From positions 248,001 through 312,000 of the forward strand of contig NZ_FQZK01000004.1 in assembly GCF_900141985.1 (NCBI RefSeq): a stretch of DNA of 64,000 nt. The letters run 5' to 3'. Shown one piece after another: positions 8,429 through 19,018 of the stretch; position 1 is the stretch's first letter; every line of letters starts with the position of its first letter. The notes beneath the pieces were generated by a model. That model did not search any database and had not been told where the DNA came from. It saw nothing but the letters and a program-made list of their open reading frames with translations. The translations under genes were made by a program, and so were the position numbers. The DNA is from Nocardiopsis flavescens (lineage in GTDB: Bacteria; Actinomycetota; Actinomycetes; Streptosporangiales; Streptosporangiaceae).

Positions 8429-9405
8429 CACCGACCGACAGCTCCTCCCAGGACCCGCGGGCGCTCCGGTCCGACCCCGGCGGCCGGCGGGCGCTCCACC
8501 GTACTGACGGTACCGGTGCGCGGGCGGGTGCGGCCGCCGGAGGTGTCGAACCGGGGGAACGCCACGGAGTCCCCGTGCTCGATGCCCGAGCGGCGGTCGG
8601 CGATGGCGAGCAGCTCGGCGGCCATGGCCCCCAGCGCGCTCAGCGGCTGGTGCCGGTGGGCACGCCGCCCCAGGTCCACCTGGGCCACGGCGTCCGCGCC
8701 GCACCGCAGGTGGGTGTCGATGAGCACCGCCAGCTCGACCCCGTACCCCGTGGGCACCGACAGCCGGCCGAACAAATCGCGGCGGATCGCCCACTCCCCG
8801 GCCAGCGGCTGGACCACCCCGGAGAGGGCGGGCCAGCGCAGGGCCAGGGTGGGCCGGGCGACCAGCTCGGTGACGCGGCCGCCCCCGTGGTCGGCCCGGC
8901 CGCCGCCGGGCAGGTCCAGCAGCCGGTCGTAGAAGCCCTTGACCAGGTGCACCCCGGGTTCGGTGAGCAGCGGCCCCAGCAGGCCGGAGACGAAGTGGGT
9001 GTCCCACTCGACGAGGTCGGCGTCCAGGAAGGCGAGGACGTCGCCGGAGGTGACGAACTGCGCCTTCCACAGCGCCTCGCCCTTGCCGCTCCGGTGCCCC
9101 AGGTCGGGCCGCACGTCGGCCACCCGGTGCACGGCCGCCCCCGCCGCGGCGGCGGCGCGGCCGGTGCCGTCGGTGGAGTCGGAGTCCATGACGACGACCT
9201 CGTCGAGCAGCGGCACGCGCTCCACCAGGGCCTCCCGGACCCGGGCGACGATGCCCCCCACGGTGGCCTCCTCGTTGCGGGCCGGCACCACCAGGCTGAC
9301 GGTCAGGCCCCGCCGCCGCTTGAGGTCCAGGAGCCGCCCGGGGGTCCAGTCGGTGTGCCGATAGGTGCGGTCCTCGAACCAGGTGTCGCCCACAAGCCCT
9401 CCCAC
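8428..9405 (-). CDS. gpgS: Glucosyl-3-phosphoglycerate synthase (GT81 family)
   Basis: Predicted to transfer glucose from an NDP-sugar to 3-phosphoglycerate, the first step toward glucosylglycerate and, in mycobacteria, methylglucose lipopolysaccharides. Visible features are SLVVPARNEEATVG (GT-A nucleotide-binding strand), DEVVVMDSDSTDGT, FLDADLVEWD (metal-binding DxD region) and GYGVELAVLIDT. The N-terminal WFEDRTYRHTDW segment is typical of the family. Two GTG starts, 9405 and 9393, each sit behind an identical GGGAGGGCTT, the result of a 12-base tandem duplication; 9405 is used here (325 residues). Confidence 0.88.
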   Translation of the reverse strand: MGGLVGDTWFEDRTYRHTDWTPGRLLDLKRRRGLTVSLVVPARNEEATVGGIVARVREALVERVPLLDEVVVMDSDSTDGTGRAAAAAGAAVHRVADVRPDLGHRSGKGEALWKAQFVTSGDVLAFLDADLVEWDTHFVSGLLGPLLTEPGVHLVKGFYDRLLDLPGGGRADHGGGRVTELVARPTLALRWPALSGVVQPLAGEWAIRRDLFGRLSVPTGYGVELAVLIDTHLRCGADAVAQVDLGRRAHRHQPLSALGAMAAELLAIADRRSGIEHGDSVAFPRFDTSGGRTRPRTGTVSTVERPPAAGVGPERPRVLGGAVGR

Positions 9406-9644
9406 AAGCCCTCCCGGCGGCCAAGAGTACGGGCCCACTGTGCCCGGCCGGCCGGTCTCCGCGTCCCGCACCCCCCGTATAGCGGTGAGACCCCGGTCGC
9501 TCCCGCCCGCGGGGAAGGCGGTCCGGGGAGGCGGTCCGGGGAGGCCCCGGGGGCCCCCGGGGCCGTAGGCTGAACCGCGGCGGCGGCCCGCTCGTCCAGA
9601 GCACGGAGACCGCCCCGGACCCGACGCCAGAAGGACCTTCGCCC

Positions 9645-11716
<2,072 letters not shown>

Positions 11717-11729
<13 letters not shown>

Positions 11730-12466
11730 CTCCGGGCCGGCGGGTCCGCGGGGGGCGCGGGTGCCGCCTCCGCCCGCGCCGCCCGCCTCGCGAGCCAGGC
11801 GAACAGGCTCGGGTCGGCGCCCATCTCCGGGTGCCACTGCACGCCCAGGACGGTGTCGGCGCCCTCGTACTCCAGCGCCTCCACAGTGCCGTCGTCGGCC
11901 CACCCGGTGGCCCGCACCCCCGTGCCGAGGACGTCGACGGCCTGGTGGTGGTAGGACGGGGCGTCCAGGCGGGTACGGCCCAGCGCCCGGGCGGTGAGCG
12001 AGCCCTCGGCGACGGTGACCGGGTGCGGGTCGAAGACCCCGGCGCGCCTGCGGTGCCCGTCGTGGCCGACCGTGTCGGGCAGGTGCTGGTGCAGGGTCCC
12101 GCCGCGGAACACGTTGAGCAGCTGCATGCCCCGGCAGACGCCCAGCACCGGCAGGCCCCGGTCCAGCGCGGCGGCCAGCAGGGCGCTCTCGGCGCCGTCC
12201 CGCGCGGCCTGCACCCCGGCGGTGTGCCCGGAGCGCCCGGCGCCGTAGCGGGCGGGGTCGATGTCGCCGCCGCCCGCCAGCAGCAGCCCGTCCAGGGCGC
12301 GGACCGCCCCGGCCGCCTCCGCGACCGGGGGCAGCAGGACGGGGACCCCGCCCGCGGCGGCGACCGCGTCGACGTACTCCCGCGGCAGCAGGACGGCACC
12401 GGTGTCCCACACCCCCCAGCGGGCGCGTTCGGCGTAGGCGGAGATCCCGATGACGGGCGCGGCCAC
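11717..12466 (-). CDS. Class I glutamine-amidotransferase-like hydrolase (peptidase C26, PuuD-like)
   Basis: Predicted gamma-glutamyl hydrolase of 249 residues that would release glutamate from a gamma-glutamylated intermediate made by the glutamine-synthetase-like enzyme of the same operon. The oxyanion/nucleophile region LAGGGDIDP (63-71), nucleophile Cys111 in GVCRGMQLLN, and the catalytic His-Glu in VQWHPEMG are all present. GTG at 12466 has GGGAGG upstream. It is the last gene of the operon GS-ALDH-SDR-C26; the same set (Rv2857c-Rv2860c) is clustered in M. tuberculosis. Confidence 0.88.
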
Positions 12467-12542
12467 GGCGCGCCTCCCTTCCCTGTCCCTGTGTCGTCGG
12501 TGCCGCACCGCCTCCTGGGCGGCGGCTCCGGTCCGGCCCCGT

Positions 12543-13307
12543 CTACAGCGGGGTGACGTAGGCCCCGGAGATACCGCCGTCCACCAGGAAGTTGGAGGCG
12601 GTGATGAACGAGGCGTCGTCGCTGGCGAGGAACGCCACCGCCGCGGCGATCTCCTCGGCCGCCGCGAACCGCCCCAGCGGGACGTGCACCAGGCGGCGGG
12701 CGGCCCGCTCGGGGTCCTTGGCGAACAGCTCCCGCAGCAGCGGGGTGTCCACCGGACCCGGGGAGAGCGCGTTGACGCGGATGCCCTCCCGGGCGAACTG
12801 CACGCCCAGCTCCCGGCTGAGCGCCAGCACGCCGCCCTTGCTGGCGGTGTAGGAGATCTGGGAGGTGGCGGCGCCCATGGTCGCCACGAACGACGCGGTG
12901 TTGACGATCGACCCGCGGCCCTGCTCGCGCATGTGCGGCAGCGCGTACTTGCAGCACAGGTACACCGAGGTCAGGTTGACCTCCTGGACGCGGCGCCAGG
13001 CGTCGATGCCGGTGGTGAGGATCGAGTCGTCCTCGGGCGGGGAGATCCCGGCGTTGTTGAAGGCGACGTCCACGCTGCCGTACGCCTTCCGGGCGGCGGC
13101 GAAGAGCGCCTCGACGTCCTCCTCGTCGGTGACGTCGGTGCGCACGAACGTGCCGCCGACCTCCTCTGCGACGGCGCGGCCCGCCTCCTCGTCCAGGTCC
13201 GCGGCCACGACGCGGGCGCCCTCGGCGGCGAGCCTGCGGGCGGTGGCCCGGCCGATGCCCCCCGCGGCTCCGGTGATGACGGCGGCGCGGCCCTCGAAAC
13301 GGTTCAT
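12543..13307 (-). CDS. Short-chain dehydrogenase/reductase
   Basis: Classical SDR of 254 residues. The Rossmann glycine motif TGAAGGIG is at 12-19, NNAG at 88-91, the catalytic Ser in NTASF, and Tyr-x-x-x-Lys in SYTASKGG. The aspartate after strand 2 (AADLDEE) suggests NAD+ preference. It would oxidise or reduce an alcohol/aldehyde/hydroxyacid intermediate of the amine pathway encoded around it. The spacing to the ALDH upstream is about 50 bases; co-transcription is likely. Confidence 0.9.
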   Translation of the reverse strand: MNRFEGRAAVITGAAGGIGRATARRLAAEGARVVAADLDEEAGRAVAEEVGGTFVRTDVTDEEDVEALFAAARKAYGSVDVAFNNAGISPPEDDSILTTGIDAWRRVQEVNLTSVYLCCKYALPHMREQGRGSIVNTASFVATMGAATSQISYTASKGGVLALSRELGVQFAREGIRVNALSPGPVDTPLLRELFAKDPERAARRLVHVPLGRFAAAEEIAAAVAFLASDDASFITASNFLVDGGISGAYVTPL

Positions 13308-13358
13308 CTGTGCTGGTGCTCCTTCGGCTGTCGTCGGGGTCTGCGCGACGGGGTGGGA

Positions 13359-14738
13359 TCAGGTGTCGTCGGAGAGGAAGACGGTCTTGGTCTCGGTGAA
13401 GGCGTCCAGGGCGTCCGGGCCCAGCTCGCGGCCGATGCCGGACTGGCCCATGCCGCCGAACGGGGTCCAGTAGCGGACCGCCGCGTGGGAGTTGACCGAC
13501 AGGTTCCCGGCCCGGACCGCGCGGGAGACCCGCAGGGCGCGGCCCACGTCGCGGGTCCACAGCGACCCGGCCAGCCCGAACGGGGTGTCGTTGGCGATAC
13601 GGACCGCGTCGGCCTCGTCCCCGAAGGGCAGCACGGACAGGACCGGGCCGAAGATCTCCTCGCGGAAGGCGGGCTCGGCGGGGTCGGCGGTGGCCAGGAC
13701 CGTGGGCGGGTACCAGAACCCGGGCCCCTCCGGGGCGCTGCCGCGGAAGGCCACGGTGGCGCCGTCCACGTAGGCGGCGACGCGGTCGCGCTGGGCGGCG
13801 GAGACGAGCGGCCCGACCTCGGTGGCGGGGTCGCGGGGGTCGCCCACGGCGACGGCCTCCACCGCCGGGCGCAGCAGCTCCATGAACCGGTCGTACACGC
13901 TCGCCTGGACCAGCAGCCTGGAGCGGGCGCAGCAGTCCTGGCCGGCGTTGTCGAACACGCCGTAGGGCGCGGCGGCGGCGGCCTTCTCCAGGTCGGCGTC
14001 GGCGAAGACGATGTTGGCGCTCTTGCCGCCCAGCTCCAGGGTCACCCGGGTGAGGTCCTCGGCGGCGGCCGCCATGATGCCCTTGCCGACCCGGGTGGAG
14101 CCGGTGAACACGATCTTGGCGACGTCGGGGTGGCGCACCAGGCGGTCCCCGGCGACCGGCCCGGCCCCGGGCAGGATCTGGAGCACGCCCTCGGGCAGCC
14201 CCGCCTCCCGGGCCAGCTCCCCGAGGCGCAGCGCGGTGAGCGGGGTGAGCTCGGCGGGTTTGACGACGACGGTGTTGCCGGCCGCGAGCGCGGGCGCGGT
14301 CCCCCAGGACAGGATCGGCAGGGGGAAGTTCCAGGGGACGATGACGCCGACCACGCCCAGGGGCTCGGCGAAGGTGACGCTCCACCCGCCGGGGACGGGG
14401 ATCTGGCGCCCCGCCGCGCGCTCGGGGGCGGCGGAGTAGTAGCGGAACACGTCGCGGGCGTTGCCCGCCTCCCAGCGGGCCTGGCCGACGGGGTGCCCGG
14501 CGTTGCGGACCTCCAGGTCGGCGAGTTCGTCCAGGTGGGCGTCGACGGCGTCGGCCACGGCCCGCAGCAGGCGGGCGCGCTCGCCCGGGGCGGTGTCGCG
14601 CCAGGCCGGGAAGGCCGCGCGGGCGCGGGCCACGGCGGCGTCGGTGTCGGCGGCGGAGGCCAGCGGGACGGTCGCGATGACCTCCTCGGTGGCCGGGTCG
14701 ACGACCCGCTGGACGGTCGGTGCCGCGTCGGCGGCCAT
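13359..14738 (-). CDS. Aldehyde dehydrogenase (NAD(P)+)
   Basis: ALDH superfamily protein of 459 residues. PWNFPLPILSW near 135, the glutamate of LELGGKSANIVF (E235) and the catalytic cysteine in AGQDCCARSR (Cys269) are in place; the cofactor-binding FTGSTRVGKG lies at about 221. In gamma-glutamyl amine pathways this enzyme oxidises the gamma-glutamyl-aldehyde to the acid before hydrolysis. ATG 14738 has GAGGGGG upstream. It sits between the GS-like and SDR genes. Confidence 0.92.
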   Translation of the reverse strand: MAADAAPTVQRVVDPATEEVIATVPLASAADTDAAVARARAAFPAWRDTAPGERARLLRAVADAVDAHLDELADLEVRNAGHPVGQARWEAGNARDVFRYYSAAPERAAGRQIPVPGGWSVTFAEPLGVVGVIVPWNFPLPILSWGTAPALAAGNTVVVKPAELTPLTALRLGELAREAGLPEGVLQILPGAGPVAGDRLVRHPDVAKIVFTGSTRVGKGIMAAAAEDLTRVTLELGGKSANIVFADADLEKAAAAAPYGVFDNAGQDCCARSRLLVQASVYDRFMELLRPAVEAVAVGDPRDPATEVGPLVSAAQRDRVAAYVDGATVAFRGSAPEGPGFWYPPTVLATADPAEPAFREEIFGPVLSVLPFGDEADAVRIANDTPFGLAGSLWTRDVGRALRVSRAVRAGNLSVNSHAAVRYWTPFGGMGQSGIGRELGPDALDAFTETKTVFLSDDT

Positions 14739-14812
14739 GGGTCCCCCTCGTCGGTGTGCGGTGGTCGGGCGCCCGGCCGCGGAGCCGCGGGGCGCGGGCG
14801 GCCGGGGCGCGG

Positions 14813-16183
14813 TCACAGGCGCTCGAAGCCCCGGAACATCTCCCAGTCGGTGACGGCGGCCTCGAAGGCGGCCAGCTCCACCCGGGCGTTGTTGGCGTAG
14901 TGGGCCACGACCTCGGGGCCGAAGACCTCGGCGGCCAGTGCGCTGCCCTCCCACAGCTCCAGCGCGTCGCGCAGGGTGGCGGGGACGGTGGGCAGGCCGG
15001 AGGCGTAGGCGTTGCCCGCGCAGGGCTCGCCGGGCTCGATCCGGTGCTCGATGCCGTGCAGGCCCGCGGCGATGAGCGCGGCCACCGCCAGGTGCGGGTT
15101 GACGTCGCCGCCGGGCACCCGGTTCTCCACCCGCAGGGACGGGCCGTGGCCGACCAGCCGCAGGGCACAGGTGCGGTTGTCGCGCCCCCAGGCGACGGCG
15201 GTCGGCGCGAAGCTGCCCGGCACGTAGCGCTTGTAGGAGTTGATGTTGGGCGCCAGCAGCAGGGTGAACTCGCGCAGCGCGGCGAGCTGCCCGCCCAGGA
15301 AGTGCCGCCCGGTCTCGGACAGCCCCTCCCCCTCGGCGAGCACGGGGGCGCCGTCGTCGCCGCGCAGGGAGATGTGGATGTGGCAGGAGTTGCCCTCGCG
15401 GTCGTTGGGCTTGGCCATGAAGGTGATCGCCATGCCCTCCTGGGCGGCGATCTCCTTGGCGCCGTTCTTGTAGATCGCGTGGTTGTCGCAGGTGGCGCGG
15501 GCCTCGTCGAAGCGGAAGGCGATCTCGTGCTGGCCGAGGTTGCACTCGCCCTTGGCCGACTCCGCGTAGAGCCCGGCCCCGGCCATCTCGTTGCGGATGC
15601 GGCGCAGCAGCGGCTCGACCCGCGCCCCGCCCAGCACCGAGTAGTCGACGTTGTACTGGTTGGCGGGGGTCAGGCCGCGGTAGCCGCGGTCCCAGGCCTG
15701 CTCGTAGGTGTCCCGGTAGACCACGAACTCCAGCTCGGTGCCGACCATCGCGGTCCAGCCGCGCTCGGCCAGCCGGTCGCGCTGGCGGTCCAGGACCGCG
15801 CGCGGTGAGGCCCGCACCGGGGTGCCGTCGTGCCAGGCGAGGTCGGCGACGGCCATGGCCGCGCCCTCGGCCCACGGGGTGCGGCGCAGGGTGGCGAGGT
15901 CGGGGACCATCGCGAAGTCGCCGTAGCCGGTCTCCCAGGAGGACATGGCGTAGCCGTCGACGGTGTTCATGTCCACGTCCACGGCGAGCAGGTAGTTGCA
16001 GCCCTCGGTGCCGTGTTCGAGGACCTCCTCCAGGAAGAACCGGGCGGACAGGCGCTTGCCCTGGAGGCGCCCCTGCATGTCGGGGAAGGCGACCAGGACG
16101 GTGTCGACGGTCCCGTCGGCGACGGCCGCGCGCAGCGCCTCCACCGTCAGCGGGGCCGTCCGGGGGTCGGAGTTCGCTCTCAC
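14813..16183 (-). CDS. Glutamine synthetase-like gamma-glutamylamide ligase (GlnA4/PuuA type)
   Basis: GS-fold ligase of 456 residues that probably couples glutamate to an amine with ATP rather than to ammonia. It has the N-terminal beta-grasp (DTVLVAFPDMQGRLQGKR), the metal/glutamate motif GTELEFVVYRD, the ATP-site GNSCHIHISL, and RVENRVPGGDVNPHLA. There is no adenylylation-type C-terminus of housekeeping GlnA. Partners (ALDH, C26 hydrolase, amine-type permease) match the Streptomyces GlnA4 ethanolamine and the Puu polyamine routes. The GTG at 16183 is supported by GAAGGAG 8 bases upstream; an in-frame ATG at 16270 would place the palindrome inside the coding sequence. Confidence 0.9.
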   Translation of the reverse strand: MRANSDPRTAPLTVEALRAAVADGTVDTVLVAFPDMQGRLQGKRLSARFFLEEVLEHGTEGCNYLLAVDVDMNTVDGYAMSSWETGYGDFAMVPDLATLRRTPWAEGAAMAVADLAWHDGTPVRASPRAVLDRQRDRLAERGWTAMVGTELEFVVYRDTYEQAWDRGYRGLTPANQYNVDYSVLGGARVEPLLRRIRNEMAGAGLYAESAKGECNLGQHEIAFRFDEARATCDNHAIYKNGAKEIAAQEGMAITFMAKPNDREGNSCHIHISLRGDDGAPVLAEGEGLSETGRHFLGGQLAALREFTLLLAPNINSYKRYVPGSFAPTAVAWGRDNRTCALRLVGHGPSLRVENRVPGGDVNPHLAVAALIAAGLHGIEHRIEPGEPCAGNAYASGLPTVPATLRDALELWEGSALAAEVFGPEVVAHYANNARVELAAFEAAVTDWEMFRGFERL

Positions 16184-16245
16184 CTGAAGGGCTCCTTCGT
16201 CAGCGGAGGGACCGGGGGCGGCCGCTTTTGGATCGAGATCAGACC

Positions 16246-16263
16246 TTATCTGGGGCCAGATAA
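16246..16263. promoter_or_regulatory. 18-bp perfect palindrome (likely FadR-family operator) in the divergent promoter region
   Basis: TTATCTGG-GG-CCAGATAA, 8-base arms with a 2-base centre. It lies between the minus-strand GS operon and the plus-strand permease gene. A minus-strand TTGACA at 16286-16281 places the palindrome over the -10/start region of the GS operon, where a bound repressor would block it. The FadR-family regulator at 17961 is the obvious candidate ligand-responsive protein. Confidence 0.6.
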
Positions 16264-16341
16264 CCAGCACGGTAAGTGCGTGTCAATAGCGCGTTAACCC
16301 CCTTGACAAGGACCGATAGGGAGGCGGAGCATCTCCGGCAA

Positions 16342-16370
16342 TTGAAAAGGACCGGCCATATACCTTTAGT
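16342..16370 (+). promoter_or_regulatory. Promoter of the amine permease gene
   Basis: TTGAAA (16342-16347), 17-base spacer, TTTAGT (16365-16370), ending about 31 bases before the GTG start at 16402. A perfect TTGACA at 16303-16308 is also present but lacks a convincing -10. Assignment is by pattern only. Confidence 0.45.
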
Positions 16371-16401
16371 CGCACCCCCGTCACCCCCCGGGAGGCCCCC
16401 T

Positions 16402-17856
16402 GTGTCCGACGACAAGAGTCCCCTGCACATCCAGGGCGCGGATTTCTCGCGCGCCGACGACGACTACCTCGAACGGCGCAGGCTGCGGCGGGGCGCGGCC
16501 GGGTGGCTGCTCCTCGCCGGGCTGGGCGTCGCCTACGTGATCTCCGGCGACTTCGCCGGGTGGAACTTCGGCCTGGCCGAGGGCGGCTGGGGCGGGCTGC
16601 TCATCGCCACCCTGCTCATGGGCACCATGTACCTGTGCATGGTGCTGGGCCTGGCCGAACTCGCCTCCGCGCTGCCCACAGCGGGCGCCGGGTACGGCTT
16701 CGCCCGGCGGGCGCTGGGCCCGCTGGGCGGGTTCGCCACCGGGACCGCCATCCTCATCGAGTACGCGATCGCGCCGGCGGCCATCGCCGTGTTCATCGGC
16801 GGGTACGTGGAGGCCCTGGGGCTGTTCGGGCTCGACTCCGCCTGGCCCGTGTACCTCGTGTGCTACCTGGTCTTCGTCGGCATCCACCTGTGGGGCGTGG
16901 GCGAGGCGCTGCGGGTGATGTTCGTGATCACCGGCGTGGCCATGGTGGCGCTGGTGGCGTTCATCGTGGGCATGGTGCCGCGGTTCGACCCCGCCAACCT
17001 GTTCGACATCGAGCCCACCGCGGCGGCGGGGGCCAGCGCGTTCCTGCCCTACGGCTACGTGGGGATCCTGGGGGCGTTCGTCTTCGGCATCTGGTTCTTC
17101 CTCGCGGTGGAGGGCGTGCCGCTGGCCGCGGAGGAGGCGCGCGAGCCCCGCAAGGACATGCCGCGCGGCATCATCGGCGCGATGGTCGTGCTCATGGTGA
17201 CCGCCACCGGGATGCTGCTGCTCGCCCCCGGCGGGGCGGGCGCGTCGGTGATGGCGGAGTCGACCAACCCGCTGCCCGAGGCGCTGCGCGAGGCCTACGG
17301 CGGCGACACCCTGCTGGCCGACTTCGTCAACTACGTGGGCCTGGCCGGGCTGGTGGCGTCGTTCTTCTCCATCATCTACGCCTACTCGCGGCAGCTGTTC
17401 GCCCTGTCCCGGGCCGGGTACCTGCCGCGCTGGCTCTCGGTGACCGGCCGGCGCCGCACCCCCTACCTCGCGCTGATCGTGCCCGGCACCCTGGGGTTCG
17501 CCCTGGCGGTGACGGTGGCCGACGGCGACCGGCTGATCAACATCGCGGTGTTCGGGGCCACCGTGTCGTACGTGCTCATGACGCTGTCGCACATGGTGCT
17601 GCGCCGCCGCGAGCCGGACCTGGAGCGGCCCTACCGTACGCCGGGCGGGGCGGTCACCACCGGGATCGCGTTCGCGCTGGCGCTGTGCGCCGTGGTGGCG
17701 ACGTTCTTCGTGGACATGGTGGGGGCGGCGATCACGGCGGGGATCTTCGTGGTCTTCCTGGCGTACTTCTGGTTCTACTCGCGCCACCACCTGGTGGCCA
17801 ACGCCCCGGAGGAGGAGTTCGCGCTCATCGAGCGGGCGGAGTCCGAGCTCAAGTAG
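16402..17856 (+). CDS. APC-family amino acid/ethanolamine-type permease
   Basis: Twelve-helix APC superfamily transporter of 484 residues. The N-terminal VSDDKSPLHIQGADF followed by VAYVISGDFAGWNFGL is the pattern of the ethanolamine permease branch, and EGVPLAAEEAREPRKDMPRG is the conserved APC cytoplasmic segment. It probably brings in the amine consumed by the divergent GS/ALDH/C26 operon. GTG 16402 is chosen because GGGAGG lies 7 bases upstream and the family N-terminus starts there; an upstream in-frame GTG would run through the promoter. The substrate (ethanolamine versus another amine) is inference. Confidence 0.88.
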   Translation: MSDDKSPLHIQGADFSRADDDYLERRRLRRGAAGWLLLAGLGVAYVISGDFAGWNFGLAEGGWGGLLIATLLMGTMYLCMVLGLAELASALPTAGAGYGFARRALGPLGGFATGTAILIEYAIAPAAIAVFIGGYVEALGLFGLDSAWPVYLVCYLVFVGIHLWGVGEALRVMFVITGVAMVALVAFIVGMVPRFDPANLFDIEPTAAAGASAFLPYGYVGILGAFVFGIWFFLAVEGVPLAAEEAREPRKDMPRGIIGAMVVLMVTATGMLLLAPGGAGASVMAESTNPLPEALREAYGGDTLLADFVNYVGLAGLVASFFSIIYAYSRQLFALSRAGYLPRWLSVTGRRRTPYLALIVPGTLGFALAVTVADGDRLINIAVFGATVSYVLMTLSHMVLRRREPDLERPYRTPGGAVTTGIAFALALCAVVATFFVDMVGAAITAGIFVVFLAYFWFYSRHHLVANAPEEEFALIERAESELK

Positions 17857-17960
17857 CCGCCCGGGGGCGGCCCGGCCGGGGCCGCAGCGGCCCCGGCCCG
17901 CCGCGCCCGTAGGCTGGTCCCACCGGCCCGCGGGCGCGGCGCACGATGGAGGGGACCGTG

Positions 17961-18710
17961 GTGAGGACGAACGCCGAGCCCACCGCCGGGGAGGCGGGAC
18001 CGGCGGCGGAGGCCGTGTTCCGGCCGGTAAGGGCGGGCAACGCCTTCGAGGAGACCGTGGAGCGCCTGCTGTCGGCGATCCGCCTGGGCGTGGTCCCCCA
18101 CGGGGACCGCTTCCCCGCCGAGCGGGAGCTGGCCGCCCGGCTGGGGGTCAGCCGCATCACGCTGCGCGAGGCGATCCGGGCCCTGGCGGAGGCGGGCTAC
18201 GTGGAGTCGCGCCGGGGCCGCACCGGCGGCACCTTCGTCACCTACGTGCGCCCCCGGCCCAGCCGGGCCGAGGCGCGGCGGGTGCTGGAGGGCATGGCCG
18301 TGGACCTGGACGACCTGTTCGCGTTCCGGCGGGCGCTGGAGATCGGAACGGCGGCGCTGCTGGCCGAACGGGGGCTCACCGCCGCGCAGGACCGGCTGCT
18401 CGCCGAGCGGCTGGCCGCGGTGGACGGGGCCGAGGTGGCCGACTACCGGCGGCTGGACACCGTGTTCCACCTGACCCTGGCGGAGCTGGCCGGGTCGCCG
18501 TCGCTGGCCGCGGCGCTGACGGACGTGCGGATGCGGTTCAACGACCTGCTCGACGCCATGCCGATGCTGGTCAAGAACCTGGAGCACAGCAGCGCCCAGC
18601 ACCGGGCGATCGTGGCCGCGGTGCGGGCGGGCGACCCCGACGCGGCGCGCCGCGCCGTGGGCGAGCACCTGGAGGGCAGCGAGGCCCTCATGCGCGGCTT
18701 CCTCTCCTGA
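17961..18710 (+). CDS. FadR/GntR-family transcriptional regulator
   Basis: GntR-family regulator of the FadR type, 249 residues. The N-terminal winged helix reads FPAERELAARLGVSRITLREAIRAL with ESRRGRTGGTFV in the wing; an all-helical FCD ligand domain follows, with R-x-x-E and histidines (DTVFHLTLAELAGS, SSAQHRAIVAAV) that commonly hold a metal. It follows the permease by about 100 bp and likely controls the amine operon through the palindrome at 16246. Start: GTG 17961 has GGAGGGG at 6-base spacing; ATG 17946 lacks a site. Confidence 0.85.
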   Translation: MRTNAEPTAGEAGPAAEAVFRPVRAGNAFEETVERLLSAIRLGVVPHGDRFPAERELAARLGVSRITLREAIRALAEAGYVESRRGRTGGTFVTYVRPRPSRAEARRVLEGMAVDLDDLFAFRRALEIGTAALLAERGLTAAQDRLLAERLAAVDGAEVADYRRLDTVFHLTLAELAGSPSLAAALTDVRMRFNDLLDAMPMLVKNLEHSSAQHRAIVAAVRAGDPDAARRAVGEHLEGSEALMRGFLS

Positions 18711-18982
18711 TACGCCGGGCGTCGGCCGACCGGCCGAGCCGCCGCTCCTCCTGCTCCGGCCCGGCCCGCCCGGACGCGGCACGTCCGCGGGCGGGCGCGC
18801 GCCCCGTCGACCCCCCACCGCGCGAGCACGGACACCGCCCGGCCGGGGCCGCGCGCACCCCCGACCACGCGGAACACCGGTCCGCCCGGTCTGCGCCGCT
18901 GCCCGCCCCCTCCTCGCGGGACGCGGGCCCGACCGAATCCGGCGTCACTTTCCCCCCACCGGCCCCACGAGCACCGAAATTC
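18711..18982. other. Non-coding gap before the TetR gene
   Basis: About 270 bases with no gene I can support. Open frames here are G+C-bias shadows. The last 60 bases lose G+C and run into the TetR promoter. Confidence 0.5.
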
Positions 18983-19011
18983 TTGTCTGGAACTCGATTA
19001 CGGGATACCTT
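18983..19011 (+). promoter_or_regulatory. Promoter giving a leaderless TetR mRNA
   Basis: TTGTCT (18983-18988), exact 17-base spacer, TACCTT (19006-19011), then 7 bases to ATG 19019. The predicted start point coincides with the start codon, and there is no ribosome site, so a leaderless transcript is expected. Confidence 0.55.
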
Positions 19012-19018
19012 GATATTG

